DNA of 64,000 bases from NCBI GenBank assembly GCA_036496605.1, contig DASXKV010000067.1, positions 124,001 to 188,000 of the forward strand. The letters are read 5' to 3'. Made by a program: the position numbers and the translations under genes. The notes below the pieces were generated by a model. That model worked only from the letters and a program-made list of their open reading frames with translations. It did not search any database and was not told where the DNA came from. Origin of the DNA: Gemmatimonadaceae bacterium. GTDB lineage: Bacteria > Gemmatimonadota > Gemmatimonadetes > Gemmatimonadales > Gemmatimonadaceae. Position 1 is the stretch's first letter, and each line of letters opens with the position of its first letter. Positions 45,587 to 56,714 of the stretch are shown here, in pieces.

Positions 45587-46729
45587 ATGCTCCGTCTCGA
45601 CCGCCTCGTCCTGCGCGAGATCCGTCTCGCGCTCAAGGAGCCCTTCCGGATTTCGTCTGGCGTTTGCACCGAACGCCGCATTCTTCTCCTCGAGCTGTAT
45701 GACGCCGACGGCGCCGCGACGTGGGCCGAATGTGTCGCCGGCGAGCAACCGAATTACACTCCGGAAACAATCGACACGGCATGGTTCGCGATTCGCGAGT
45801 GGCTCGCGCCGCGCCTGCTCGGCCGGAGCTTCGACGGCCCCGAGGTAATTCACAGCGTGCTCGAGCAGAATGTGCGCGGCCATAACATGGCGAAAGCGTC
45901 GCTCGAGATGGGGATGTGGGCGCTCGCGGCGACGAAGGAGGGTGTCTCGCTGTCGCATCGCCTCGGCGGCACGCGCGAGCGCATTCCCACCGGAATCTCG
46001 CTCGGCATCCAGGCCACGCCCGACGCACTCGTCCAGCGCGCGAAGGCCGCGTTCGCTCAAGGGTATCGCAAAATCAAGCTCAAGATTCAGCCGGGACAGG
46101 ATGTCGAGTACGTGCGCGCGGTCCGTAACGCGCTCGGGCCGGCGGTGCACCTCATGGCCGACGCCAACTCCGCCTACACGTTGTCCGACGCCGACCATCT
46201 CGCGCAGCTCGATGCGTTCGATCTGATCATGATCGAGCAGCCACTCGGCCGCGACGATATCGTTAGGCATGCCAAGCTCCAGAAGCGTCTCAAGACCCGC
46301 TTGTGTCTCGACGAGTCGATCACCGACGCCGACCGCGCCGAGGACATGATCGAGCTGGGCTCGGGGAAGATCATCAACATCAAGCCCGGCCGCGTTGGCG
46401 GGTTCACGGTCTCGAAAACGATTCACGACATCTGTGAGCGCAACAAGATCCCGGTGTGGTGCGGCGGCATGCTCGAGAGCGGCGTCGGTCGCGCGCATAA
46501 CGTGGCGCTCGCATCGCTACCGAATTTCAGCCTGCCGGGCGATCTCAGCCCGAGCGCGCGCTACTGGGAACGCGACGTGGTGACGCCCGAATGGACGATG
46601 GACGCCGACGGAATGGTCCTCGTCCCACGCAGCCAGCCTGGGATCGGGATCACTGTCGATACCGGCCGAGTCGAGGATTTGACGGTGAAGCGCGAGGCGC
46701 TCGAGAGCCGCTCGATGGCCACACGATGA
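45587..46729 (+). CDS. N-acylamino-acid racemase / o-succinylbenzoate synthase-type enolase
   Basis: A 380-residue enolase-superfamily enzyme of the OSBS/NSAR class. Catalytic Lys residues lie in KIKLKIQPG (KxK) and INIKPGRVGG, metal ligands in DANSAYT, IEQPL and DES. Such proteins can dehydrate SHCHC to o-succinylbenzoate for menaquinone or racemise N-succinylamino acids. No other men genes are near; the flanking acyltransferase and M20 deacylase favour the racemase function, though both activities may be present. The stop overlaps the M20 start by four bases (ATGA at 46726-46729), so the two are coupled. Confidence 0.85.
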   Translation: MLRLDRLVLREIRLALKEPFRISSGVCTERRILLLELYDADGAATWAECVAGEQPNYTPETIDTAWFAIREWLAPRLLGRSFDGPEVIHSVLEQNVRGHNMAKASLEMGMWALAATKEGVSLSHRLGGTRERIPTGISLGIQATPDALVQRAKAAFAQGYRKIKLKIQPGQDVEYVRAVRNALGPAVHLMADANSAYTLSDADHLAQLDAFDLIMIEQPLGRDDIVRHAKLQKRLKTRLCLDESITDADRAEDMIELGSGKIINIKPGRVGGFTVSKTIHDICERNKIPVWCGGMLESGVGRAHNVALASLPNFSLPGDLSPSARYWERDVVTPEWTMDADGMVLVPRSQPGIGITVDTGRVEDLTVKREALESRSMATR

Positions 46730-47940
46730 CGGTCGCGCCGGCAGCATCGGACCTCCCGGCGGCTGTTGAGAATCTTTTTACTGGGGCGCTCCGGCAATCG
46801 CTGATCGAGCTGCGTCGCGCGATCCACTCCGATCCCGAGCTGTCGTTTCAGGAGGAGCGTACGGCACAGAAGCTCGAGCGTGCGCTCGCGTCGATCACTG
46901 GCGCGACCGTACGCCGCGTCGCGAAGACCGGCGTCGTCGCTCGGATTCGCGGCCGGAATAGTGCCGCGCCGCTCGTCGCTGTTCGGGGCGACATCGATGC
47001 GCTGCCGGTACGCGAAGAAACCGGTCTGGCCTTCGCATCGCATAACGATGGCGTCATGCATGCGTGTGGACACGATGTGCACGCAACGTGGGCAGTTGGT
47101 GCTGCGGCGCTTCTCGCCGAACATCCGGCCGCCGGTGACGTGCTGATAGTGCTCCAGCCCGCCGAGGAGACCGGCCGCGGCGCGCCGGCGATCATCGAGA
47201 CCGGCGCGCTCGACGACGTCCGCGCGATCTTCGGCGGCCACGTCGACCGCCGCTTCCCCGTCGGCCAGGTCGTTGCCGACGAAGGGCCGCTCGCGGCGTC
47301 CGCCGACATGTTCGTGATCGAGTTGCTCGGGCAGGGTGCACACGCGGCGCGCCCGCACGAGTCGGCGGATCCCATCGTCGGACTTGGCGCGCTCATTGGC
47401 GCGATCCAGACTATCGTGTCGCGACGTTTGAATCCGGCCAATCCCGGTGTCGTCACGATCGGCACGGTGCGCGCGGGCACCGCGTCGAATGTGATTCCCG
47501 ATCGCGCGACGCTCACCGGCACGGTACGAGCCGTAGACGCCCCCTCGCGACGCCTGATGCTCGACGAGGTGCGTCGCATCGCCGAGAGCATCGCTGCTGC
47601 CTATCGACTCACCGCGAACGTCGAGCTCGAGCTGGGCACACCGCCGATCGTCAATCCGCCTAACGCGACGGCATGGGCGCGCCGTGCGGCGACATCGCTT
47701 CTCGGGGAGTCGAGCGTGGTCCCACTCGGCTTTCTCAACCTGGCGGGTGAGGACTTCGCCCATTATATGGAGCGTATTCCGGGTTGCTTCCTTCGTATTG
47801 GCGCCCGCGAGCCCGGTGGTGTCGCCATTCCCGCGCACGCGCCGAAGTTCTACGCAGCCGAGGAGAGCATCTTCGTGGGCGCTGCGGTGCTCGCCGAGGC
47901 GGCGCGAGTCGCGTCGGCCGCACTGAGTCCCGAACGGTGA
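46726..47940 (+). CDS. M20-family amidohydrolase (N-acyl-L-amino-acid deacylase type)
   Basis: A 404-residue metallopeptidase-fold enzyme. Metal-binding and catalytic motifs are HACGHDVHAT, PAEETGRGAP and, near the end, GEDFAHYME, the pattern of the M20D/HipO-AbgB branch. The start at 46726 overlaps the racemase stop and gives a normal length; the frame upstream to 46591 lies in the racemase gene. In the D-to-L route, this enzyme would remove the acyl group from the L-isomer and make the sequence irreversible. No signal peptide, so cytoplasmic. Confidence 0.86.
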   Translation: MTVAPAASDLPAAVENLFTGALRQSLIELRRAIHSDPELSFQEERTAQKLERALASITGATVRRVAKTGVVARIRGRNSAAPLVAVRGDIDALPVREETGLAFASHNDGVMHACGHDVHATWAVGAAALLAEHPAAGDVLIVLQPAEETGRGAPAIIETGALDDVRAIFGGHVDRRFPVGQVVADEGPLAASADMFVIELLGQGAHAARPHESADPIVGLGALIGAIQTIVSRRLNPANPGVVTIGTVRAGTASNVIPDRATLTGTVRAVDAPSRRLMLDEVRRIAESIAAAYRLTANVELELGTPPIVNPPNATAWARRAATSLLGESSVVPLGFLNLAGEDFAHYMERIPGCFLRIGAREPGGVAIPAHAPKFYAAEESIFVGAAVLAEAARVASAALSPER

Positions 47941-48024
47941 GGGCTGAGGGCAGAGGGCAGTGGGTGGTTCTGACTGGCGGCGGCCTGCTCCGCGATTAAC
48001 TTCGCTGCGGTCTCGACTGCCCTC
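47939..48024. repeat. Iterated GAGGGC words with inverted partner
   Basis: GAGGGC recurs at 47939, 47946 and 47953 with a 7-base period, beginning on the last bases of the M20 stop codon. GAGGGCAGT (47953-47961) is exactly complemented by ACTGCCCTC (48016-48024), 54 bases apart. It fills much of the 132-base gap before the permease. Confidence 0.55.
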
Positions 48025-48072
48025 CAACGCGCTACGCTCTGCGCACAGCGCTCTATCGCTCTACCAAGAAAA

Positions 48073-49437
48073 ATGGCCTCCCTCAATCGCACGCTCACGC
48101 TTCGCGATCTGATCCTCATCGTCATCGGCACAGTCATCGGCTCGGGGATCTTCCTCGTGCCCGGCGTGGTGCTGAAGCAGAGTGGCGGATCGATTGGTGT
48201 TTCGTTGCTCGTCTGGCTGGCGGCCGGCGTGCTCTCGCTCCTCGGTGCGTTCACCTATGGCGAGATGGGGGCGTCGAAGCCGGACGCCGGCGGTCTCTAC
48301 GTCTATCTTCGCGACGCGTTAGGCCCGCTTCCGGCTTTTCTCTACGGCTGGACGATGTTCTTCGTCATCGCTGCGGGATCCTGCGCGACGCTCGCGGTCG
48401 CCTTCACGAACTACCTCGGGCAGTTCGTTGCGCTCTCGCCGATTGCCGGAAAGATCGTTGCCGTCCTCATGATCGTTGTCGTGATGGTGATCAACGTGCG
48501 CGGTACGCGACAGGGTGCGAATGTCCAGGGCATCGCCACGGGGATCAAGGTCGCCGCGATTCTCATCATGAGCGTGCTCCTGATCGCGGTCGGCCACGGC
48601 TTCTCGCAAACGCCGCAGATCTGGCCGGCGGCGTGGAATGGATCGCTCTTCGCGGGCGTCGGTGTGGCGATGATCGGCGTGCTCTGGGCGTACGAGGGTT
48701 GGCAGTACGTGACGTTCTCCGCCGGCGAGACGAAGGATCCACAACGCGTTTTCCCGTTAGGCATCGCCATCGGCACGGCGGCGATCATCGTCATCTACGT
48801 CCTAGCCAACGTTGGCTACTTCGCCGCGCTCGGCGCTGACGGTGCGATGAAGAGCGAGCGGATTGCCGCGGAGTCGATGGCGCTGGCGTTCGGTCCGGCA
48901 GCGGGGAAGCTCATTGCCGCGACGATTCTCGTCTCGATGTTCAGTGCGGCGAACGGCATCACGCTCACGGCGCCGCGACTCTATTACTCCATGTCGCGCG
49001 ATGGCGTCTTCTTCGCCAAGCTCGCGGAGGTGCACCCACGCTTCAGCACGCCCGCGATCGCGATCGTGACGAGCTCGGTGTGGGCGATGGTCCTTGCCGC
49101 GACCGGGACATTCCAGCAGCTGCTGACATACGTTGTGTTTGTCGGTTGGATTTTCTACGCCTTGGGCGCGCTCGCGATCTTCGTCTACCGGCGGCGCGAG
49201 CCCAACCTGCCGCGGCCATTTCGCACGCCGGGATATCCGCTGACGCCGATTCTCTTCGTGCTTTCCGCCGCGGCGATCGTTATCAACACGATCGCGACGC
49301 AACCGCAGAATGTGATCTTCGCGCTCGCGCTCATGGTGCTCGGTGTGCCCGCCTATTACATGTGGCGGAGCCGATTGGCGAAAGCACCGGCGGATGCGTT
49401 GAAGTCGCCGTCGTCAAAGGTGCGCGAAAGGGTCTAG
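48073..49437 (+). CDS. APC-superfamily amino acid permease
   Basis: A 454-residue, 12-helix transporter. Helix one contains IGTVIGSGIFLVPG, the unwound substrate-binding segment of the family, and FTYGEMGASKPDAGGLYVYL is the usual helix 2-3 region. Helices run to about residue 435. LAT-like members exchange or import neutral amino acids through the inner membrane. Its place 132 bases after the deacylase suggests supply or release of amino acids handled by the preceding enzymes; the substrate is not deducible. Confidence 0.88.
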   Translation: MASLNRTLTLRDLILIVIGTVIGSGIFLVPGVVLKQSGGSIGVSLLVWLAAGVLSLLGAFTYGEMGASKPDAGGLYVYLRDALGPLPAFLYGWTMFFVIAAGSCATLAVAFTNYLGQFVALSPIAGKIVAVLMIVVVMVINVRGTRQGANVQGIATGIKVAAILIMSVLLIAVGHGFSQTPQIWPAAWNGSLFAGVGVAMIGVLWAYEGWQYVTFSAGETKDPQRVFPLGIAIGTAAIIVIYVLANVGYFAALGADGAMKSERIAAESMALAFGPAAGKLIAATILVSMFSAANGITLTAPRLYYSMSRDGVFFAKLAEVHPRFSTPAIAIVTSSVWAMVLAATGTFQQLLTYVVFVGWIFYALGALAIFVYRRREPNLPRPFRTPGYPLTPILFVLSAAAIVINTIATQPQNVIFALALMVLGVPAYYMWRSRLAKAPADALKSPSSKVRERV

Positions 49438-49524
49438 CCGCCGCGCGTATCTTGGTGCGCGCCGTGTGAGGCCGGTCACCGCACGCCGCGCAAAAATCGG
49501 CACCTTCAGGCGTCCGGAGGTGTC

Positions 49525-49746
49525 ATGTTTGAGAAGCAACTCGAGGTTGGCGCGAAGCTCGTCGTGTCGACCGCTGATGGTGACGAGGAAGACGAAGTGA
49601 CGCGCGTGCTCGTGACCGCCGTCGATGCCGGAGTGTGGGTCGTCGAGACCGCGCGCAACGGCCGGGTCATCGTTATGAAGGGCCGTGGAGCTTCCCACTG
49701 GACGAATCCCCAGCCTTTCGTCCTGGATAACAACACGCTGGCGTAG
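49525..49746 (+). CDS. Small acidic hypothetical protein
   Basis: A 73-residue protein starting at an ATG with GGAGG four bases upstream (49516-49520). It is a likely small beta-barrel: alternating strands such as LVVSTADGDEEDEVTRVLV and GVWVVETARNGRVIVMK. No family was recognised. The strong ribosome site and normal codon use support a real gene. Confidence 0.62.
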   Translation: MFEKQLEVGAKLVVSTADGDEEDEVTRVLVTAVDAGVWVVETARNGRVIVMKGRGASHWTNPQPFVLDNNTLA

Positions 49747-49771
49747 CGTCGCAAAGCCTAACGGGAAATGG

Positions 49772-50668
49772 TCAGGGTGTCATATCCGGGTCGTACGTGC
49801 CGATGAATTCCAGAAACTTCGACACTTGCAGAATATCCCGACCTTCGAAGCGAATCGCATGGGACGAGGTCCGCTGCACGATCGGCAGGAAGCTGAGCAT
49901 CTCTGCAGGCGTATAGTTCTTGAACGTCACGTCGAGACGCACGGGCGCGCGCACGACAAATGGCCGCAGCGACGCGCGGCGCTGCACGCCGGCCTTCACC
50001 TTCTGCCTGACGAGTAACTGTGCGGCCTCCGGCGTCATCGTCGCCGCCGCGTGGAAGCTGATCGCTTGTTTCACGACGGCACCCTCCATTGCTCCGATGA
50101 GCGTCTGCGCTTCGGCGACGGCGACGTTGTCCCCCGAGATCGCGACGATCGGTACGCCGAAATAGCCCGCGATGGCCGCGTTGATTCCGGACTCCGGCAT
50201 CGCGACGCCATTGAGCTCGACGGCCGCATAGTGAGCGCTCGAGATGGTGTGCGCCCGCACGCCGGCGGGGTTGGTCGTGGCCGCGTGATAGCCGATGAAG
50301 ACCGCCGCGTCGAAGGTGGAGTCGATGCCCTGCATCATCATCAATGGACGGGGCCACGATCGAATGATGGTCACGTCCGGAGGAAACTTGTCGATGAGCA
50401 GACTCTCACCATTGCCGTGCGAGTCGCTGACGACGATCTGCGTCGCGCCGGCGTCGCGCGCTCCAGCGATCGCCGCGAGCGCTTCGCCGGTCATGAACTC
50501 CCGAGCACGCTGGTACTCGAAGCCGGTCGGCGAGAGTTGATCCGCCGTGACGACGCCAGCGATTCCCTCCATATCGACCGAGATGTACACCTTCAGGGGG
50601 CGTTGGGCGGCGAGCGGAGTGCCCAACAGCAGGAGGAACAATGCGAAACAATGGAAAGAGCGACGCAT
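49772..50668 (-). CDS. M55-family D-aminopeptidase, secreted
   Basis: A 298-residue protein with a signal peptide (1-21, ending in PLAAQ). VYISVDMEGIAGV at the mature N-terminus is the M55/DppA hallmark, with further metal-site motifs SDSHGNGES, FIGYHA and EVSAI-like NAAIAGYFGVP. Bacillus DppA is a decameric zinc aminopeptidase releasing D-Ala from D-Ala-D-Ala peptides. The frame extends upstream to 51028, overlapping the FKBP gene, but the ATG at 50668 starts the signal. It converges on the 73-residue gene and lies next to the D-amino-acid-related cluster. Confidence 0.88.
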   Translation of the reverse strand: MRRSFHCFALFLLLLGTPLAAQRPLKVYISVDMEGIAGVVTADQLSPTGFEYQRAREFMTGEALAAIAGARDAGATQIVVSDSHGNGESLLIDKFPPDVTIIRSWPRPLMMMQGIDSTFDAAVFIGYHAATTNPAGVRAHTISSAHYAAVELNGVAMPESGINAAIAGYFGVPIVAISGDNVAVAEAQTLIGAMEGAVVKQAISFHAAATMTPEAAQLLVRQKVKAGVQRRASLRPFVVRAPVRLDVTFKNYTPAEMLSFLPIVQRTSSHAIRFEGRDILQVSKFLEFIGTYDPDMTP

Positions 50669-50882
50669 GGCAGGGAAGGAGGGCGGGGAGCACCGGGATT
50701 GTAGCCGCGGCGCAGGGTGAGGCGTCGGAATATCGGCCAACTTAACTCTGGCGGGGTTAGCCGCCAGTAACGGTCCATTCGTCACACTCGTCTCGTCGCG
50801 CGAGGGAATCCCCCTCCCGTCCGGCGGATTCCTCACACAGTTTGTACATGCTCCGCGCACCCACCACCCTGGATTCCCGCAA

Positions 50883-51350
50883 ATGAAGCGAATAGCGTTC
50901 GTCCTCCTGCCTTGCCTCCTCCTCGCCGCCTGCCTAACGTCGCCCAAGGAGTGCCTGCTGAACCCGAGCGACCCCGCGACCGAGACATTCTCGCCCGCGC
51001 TTGGCGTCAATCTCGACTCGATGTTCAAGACGCAGCTTGGCGACTATCTCCAGGACAACGTCGTCGGAACCGGCGTGCTGCTGGACTCGTTGCAGGTGGT
51101 GCAGATTCACTATTCGGCCTACCTCAAGGACGGCACACTGATCGATCAAGAGATCAGCACGCCGTTTCCGATCGATCTGAGTAGCACGGCGACACTCGGA
51201 TTGGCCGACGGGATGCTCGGCATGAACGTCGGCGGACAACGGACCATCGTCGCGCCCTCGGCGAACGCGCTCGGTGCGTGTCCGAATGGACCCGTGCCCG
51301 GCAACTCGACGCTCGTGTACAAGGTCGAGCTGCTGCAGATCGGGACCTGA
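50883..51350 (+). CDS. FKBP-type peptidyl-prolyl isomerase lipoprotein
   Basis: A 155-residue lipoprotein with signal LLLAAC. The FKBP core shows VVQIHYSAYLKDGTLIDQE, the late GLADGMLGMNVGGQRTIVAPS and a final LVYKVELLQI strand, matching the minimal FKBP fold. Several active-site aromatic residues of FKBP12 are absent or replaced, so isomerase activity may be weak. It acts in the periplasm if active. The 214-base region before it (50669-50882) holds no gene; its stop is 52 bases before the acetoacetyl-CoA synthetase start. Confidence 0.8.
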   Translation: MKRIAFVLLPCLLLAACLTSPKECLLNPSDPATETFSPALGVNLDSMFKTQLGDYLQDNVVGTGVLLDSLQVVQIHYSAYLKDGTLIDQEISTPFPIDLSSTATLGLADGMLGMNVGGQRTIVAPSANALGACPNGPVPGNSTLVYKVELLQIGT

Positions 51351-51401
51351 CGGTCGGCTGGGTTCGCAACGTCGACGCTCCGCACCAATCGGCAACCCTC
51401 C

Positions 51402-53395
51402 GTGAGCGGCCCGCTGTGGACGCCGTCACCGGCGGACGTCGCGCAGGCTAACGTCACGCGATTCATATCGTTCGTGAACGGTCGCGGCGCGGCTGTTCAC
51501 GATTATTCGAGCTTGTACGCCTGGTCTATCGCGCGGCCGGAGGAGTTCTGGAGCGCGCTGTGGGAATTCTCCGGCATCGTCGCCGAACGCGATGCGCTGG
51601 GGAGCGGGCGAGCATGGCGGTCGGTGCTCATCGGCGGCGATCGCATGGCGCCTCCTGACCCGACGCGTGGTCCCCGCTGGTTCGATGGCGCGCGGCTCAA
51701 CTTCGCCGAGAATCTGCTCCGCTTTCGCGACGAGCACGTTGCGATCATCGCGTGGAATGAGCTCGGTGCGGGCAGACGCCTCACGTATGCTCAGCTGTAC
51801 GCGGAGACCGCGCGCCTGGCCGCCACGCTCCGCGCACACGGCGTCCGGGCCGGAGACCGCATCGCGGCGTTCATGCCTAACGTTCCCGAAACGATCATCG
51901 CGATGCTCGCGACGGCAAGCATTGGCGCGATCTGGTCTTCCTGTTCTCCCGATTTCGGAGTTCAGGGAGTCATGGATCGATTTGGCCAGATCGAGCCTCG
52001 CATCCTGTTCTGTGCCGATGGGTATCGATACTCGGGCAAGGAGGTCGATTCGCTCCGGACAGTCGCCGGGATTGCGCAGCGGATCTCGAAGATCGAGCGC
52101 ATCGTCGTCGTCCCTTACATGCGCGAAAGACCAGATGTGAGCGAGGTGCCCCGAGCCGTCATGTACGAAGATTTCATTGGCTCGACGCCGGAGCACGAAT
52201 TGGAGTTCGCGCGACTTCCATTCGATCAGCCGCTCTACGTGATGTACTCGTCAGGCACGACGGGCCTCCCCAAGTGCATGGTCCACGGTGCCGGCGGGAC
52301 GCTTTTGCAGCACCAGAAAGAGCACCTCCTGCACTGCAATCTCACGCGGGGCGACCGAGTGTTCTACTTCACGACCTGCGGTTGGATGATGTGGAATTGG
52401 CTCGCCTCCGCGCTCGCTGTCGGGTCCACGCTCGTGCTCTACGACGGAGCAGCGTTTCTTCGCGGGCGAGCGATTCTGTGGGACATGGCGGCGGCCGAGC
52501 GGATCACAGTCTTCGGAACGAGCGCGAAATGGCTCGCGCTCGCCGAGAAGGAAGGGCTCAGGCCACGCCAGACTCACGACTTGTCGGCGCTCGAGTCGAT
52601 CCTGTCCACAGGCAGCCCGCTTGCCGCGAACAGCTTCGACTACGTGTATGAGCATGTGAAATCCGACGTGCGCCTCAGCAGCATCAGCGGCGGTACTGAT
52701 CTCGTCTCCTGCTTTGCGCTCGGCAACCCCATCGGTCCCGTCTGGCGCGGAGAAATTCAAGTGCGGGGCCTCGGCATGAAGGTCGAAGTCTTCGACGAAG
52801 AAGGACATTCCATCATCGAGCGCCCGGGAGAGCTGGTGTGTACCGCACCGTTCCCGAGCATGCCGATTTACTTCTGGAACGACTCCTCCGGCGAGAAATA
52901 TCGGTCGGCGTACTTCGATCACTTTCCGAACGTGTGGCGTCACGGCGACTGGGCGGAATTGACCAGCCACGATGGTGTGGTGATCTACGGCCGGAGCGAC
53001 GCGACGCTCAATCCCGGCGGGATTCGCATCGGCACGGCCGAGATTTACCGTCAGGTCGATCAATTACCGGAAGTGCTCGAGAGTCTCGTCGTTGCTCAGG
53101 AGCTGCCCGGCGCGCATGACGACGTGCGAATCGTGCTCTTCGTACGCCTCGTCGCGGGCGAGCTCCTCAGCGAAGCGCTGAAGGAGCGGATCCGCTTACA
53201 GATTCGAAGGAACGCGAGCCCGCACCACGTTCCGAAGAAGATTGTCCAGGTCGCGGACATTCCGCGCACGATCAGCGGCAAGATCACGGAGCTCGCGGTG
53301 CGCGACGTGATTCACGGTCGGCCGGTAAGGAACCGGGATGCCCTGGCGAACCCGGATGCGCTGGAGCTGTTTCGCGATCTGCCAGAGCTGCGCGA

Positions 53396-53399
<4 letters not shown>
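51402..53399 (+). CDS. aacS: Acetoacetyl-CoA synthetase
   Basis: A 665-residue ANL-superfamily ligase starting at GTG. ATP-binding motif YSSGTTGLPK, middle motif GTSAKWLALAEKEGL, TTCGWMMWN, and the C-terminal GRSDATLNPGGIRIGTAE hinge with the acyl-adenylate Lys in ISGKITE. Length and the N-terminal WTPSP segment fit AacS better than acetyl-CoA synthetase. It turns acetoacetate, CoA and ATP into acetoacetyl-CoA. The next two genes are HPPD and homogentisate dioxygenase, whose pathway ends in acetoacetate, a good metabolic fit. Confidence 0.88.
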
Positions 53400-54593
<1,194 letters not shown>

Positions 54594-54615
54594 CGAGCTG
54601 CCAGGTGATACGCAT

Positions 54616-55809
54616 ATGCCCATCTATCACACGTTAGGCTCCATCCCGCGCAAACGGCACATCGCCTTCCGAAAGCCGAACGGCGGCATCTACGCGGAAG
54701 AGCTGATGGGTCACGAGGGTTTCACCGGGACGTCGGCGCTGCTGTATCATGTGCATCCGCCCACGACGGTGAAATCGGTGAAGCGGATAAGAGATCTCAA
54801 ATACGAAGCCGACCCCGAATCGGCGTTGCGGCACCGCCATTTTCGGACGTCGCAAGCAAAGAGTGGCGGCAGCCCGACGCTCGACCGGCTACCGCTGCTG
54901 TTCAACGCCGACATTGCGATGCTCTATGTCGAGCCGGACGAGCAGGACGCGCATTTCTACCGGAATGCGCAGGCCGACGAGGTGGTCTACGTCGCCAAAG
55001 GCAGCGGGACGCTCGAATCGGTCTTCGGCGACATCCCGTTTCGTGAGGGGGATTACCTCATCATCCACCGCGGCATCCTCCACCGGTACAAGCTCGACAT
55101 GAAAGGGGATCATCCAAAGTTCCTCATCATGGAGAGCCGGGGTCACGTGCGCTGGCCCAAGCGATACCGAAACGAATTCGGTCAGCTCAAGGAAGGCGCG
55201 CCGTACTCGGAGCGCGACATTCGACGCCCGATCGAGCTCAAGACGCACGACGAGATGGGCGACTTTCGTCTCCTCGTGAAGCAGTACGACGGCCTCAACG
55301 AGTTTATCCTGGATCACCATCCATTCGACGTCGTCGGTTGGGACGGCTACTTCTATCCCTGGGCGTTCAATATCTATGACTTCGAGCCGATCGTCGGCCG
55401 CGTGCATCAGCCGCCGCCGGTGCACCAGACGTTCGAAGGCGATGGGTTTGTCATCTGCTCATTCTGTCCGCGGCCCTATGATTTCGACCCGGAGGCGGTG
55501 CCGGCACCCTACAATCACAGCAACGTCGATTCGGACGAAGTGTTGTATTACGCATCGAGCGAGTTCATGAGCCGCAAGGGCATCGAATTTGGCAGTATCA
55601 CGCATCATCCGGACGGAATTCCGCACGGTCCGCATCCGGGGCGCGCTGAGGCATCGATTGGCGCGAAGCGCACCGACGAGCTGGCGGTCATGATGGATTC
55701 TTTCCGTCCTCTGCACATCGCGAAGCAAGCGCTCGCCATCGAGGAGCCGAATTACCAGAAGAGCTGGATCGAGCAACAGCACGCCGGCTTCAATCCGCCG
55801 ACGAGCTGA
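54616..55809 (+). CDS. hmgA: Homogentisate 1,2-dioxygenase
   Basis: A 397-residue dioxygenase starting at the ATG at 54616; the longer frame back to 54151 is antisense noise within hpd. Motifs include HAHFYRNAQADEVVYV-like cupin strands, HHPFDVVGWDGYFYPWAFN, and HPDGIPHGPHPGR with iron-binding His and the Glu of YNHSNVDSDEVLYY. It opens homogentisate to maleylacetoacetate. The isomerase and fumarylacetoacetate hydrolase needed to finish the route are not in the window; AacS two genes upstream would use the acetoacetate released. Confidence 0.92.
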   Translation: MPIYHTLGSIPRKRHIAFRKPNGGIYAEELMGHEGFTGTSALLYHVHPPTTVKSVKRIRDLKYEADPESALRHRHFRTSQAKSGGSPTLDRLPLLFNADIAMLYVEPDEQDAHFYRNAQADEVVYVAKGSGTLESVFGDIPFREGDYLIIHRGILHRYKLDMKGDHPKFLIMESRGHVRWPKRYRNEFGQLKEGAPYSERDIRRPIELKTHDEMGDFRLLVKQYDGLNEFILDHHPFDVVGWDGYFYPWAFNIYDFEPIVGRVHQPPPVHQTFEGDGFVICSFCPRPYDFDPEAVPAPYNHSNVDSDEVLYYASSEFMSRKGIEFGSITHHPDGIPHGPHPGRAEASIGAKRTDELAVMMDSFRPLHIAKQALAIEEPNYQKSWIEQQHAGFNPPTS

Positions 55810-55820
55810 CACGAACGCGC

Positions 55821-56699
55821 CTAACGGCTATTCGCGAGCGAATACAATTGGGCTGCCTGGGCTGCCGTGAGATCGTACGGATCGATCGATTTCGCGACGG
55901 GATGGGTGCCGTCCATGCCGATGGCCGCCGCACGGATCCAGCTTCGCCGACACGACGGACAGGTCGCGATACTGAGATTCAGCCCAACAAGGCGCCGCCT
56001 GCCGAGCGCTCGCGCGATACGTTCACCGACGTTCGGTAGCTTGATACCGGCTCGCGCGAGCACGTCGTCGAACACCGCGGACGGTGCGCGCTGTAAGAGC
56101 TTCCTTGTCCGCGCATAACGACTGCAGGCCGTACATGCTTCGCGCGCCTTGAGCCCGAGCCACATCGTCAATCCGCCGACGAGGAATCCGGCGACCTGCA
56201 GCAGCTCGTGCGCATAGCCCAGAAGCCCGAGCTCCGGTGTCGTGTCGATCGTCCGGCCGCCCTGATTCTGAAGCACGAGCTGCATGTGCTCGGTGCGCAG
56301 GCGAAGGTAGTACCAGAACGGCACTTCGTCGCTGACTGGCGTCCCGTCCGACAGGCTGACGGTGGCAAAGTCGACCCAGTGCATCAGTAGCCACGTCGAC
56401 AAGCCGATCGCGAGCATCTCGAAGAGCATTCGTCGGGTGGGCAGCGTCTGCGTCGCTCGCGCCGCGGCGTAATAGCCGCTTGCGGCACCGAGTCCGCCAA
56501 GCAGCGCACCCGCCGGAATGACGAACCACAGGGTGAGGCCGAGCATGTCGAGATCGAGCCAGTGTTGCAGTCCGACGTTGACGGCGACGACGGTGATGGC
56601 GGCGACAATGCCCGCGAAGGTCGTGAAGACCTCCGCGGACATGTCGCGCATCTCGGAGGCAAATGCCGACCGAACGGGGACCGCGAGCGGCGTGTTCAT
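55821..56699 (-). CDS. Membrane protein with C-terminal CxxC motifs
   Basis: A 292-residue protein with about four membrane helices in the first 180 residues (around 22-45, 52-78, 90-115 and 165-185). The C-terminal soluble part has CTACSRYA and, 60 residues later, ATCPSCRRS, so a zinc or disulfide site is possible. No family was recognised. It starts 15 bases after the stop of the membrane protein upstream, so the two form one transcript, converging on hmgA. Confidence 0.65.
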   Translation of the reverse strand: MNTPLAVPVRSAFASEMRDMSAEVFTTFAGIVAAITVVAVNVGLQHWLDLDMLGLTLWFVIPAGALLGGLGAASGYYAAARATQTLPTRRMLFEMLAIGLSTWLLMHWVDFATVSLSDGTPVSDEVPFWYYLRLRTEHMQLVLQNQGGRTIDTTPELGLLGYAHELLQVAGFLVGGLTMWLGLKAREACTACSRYARTRKLLQRAPSAVFDDVLARAGIKLPNVGERIARALGRRRLVGLNLSIATCPSCRRSWIRAAAIGMDGTHPVAKSIDPYDLTAAQAAQLYSLANSR

Positions 56700-56714
56700 C
56701 GTGCGCGATCGACG

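Noticed and set aside
45587-46729. menC of a menaquinone operon
   Set aside because: No other men genes are nearby and the acyltransferase and deacylase neighbours favour N-acylamino-acid racemisation; OSBS activity is not excluded.
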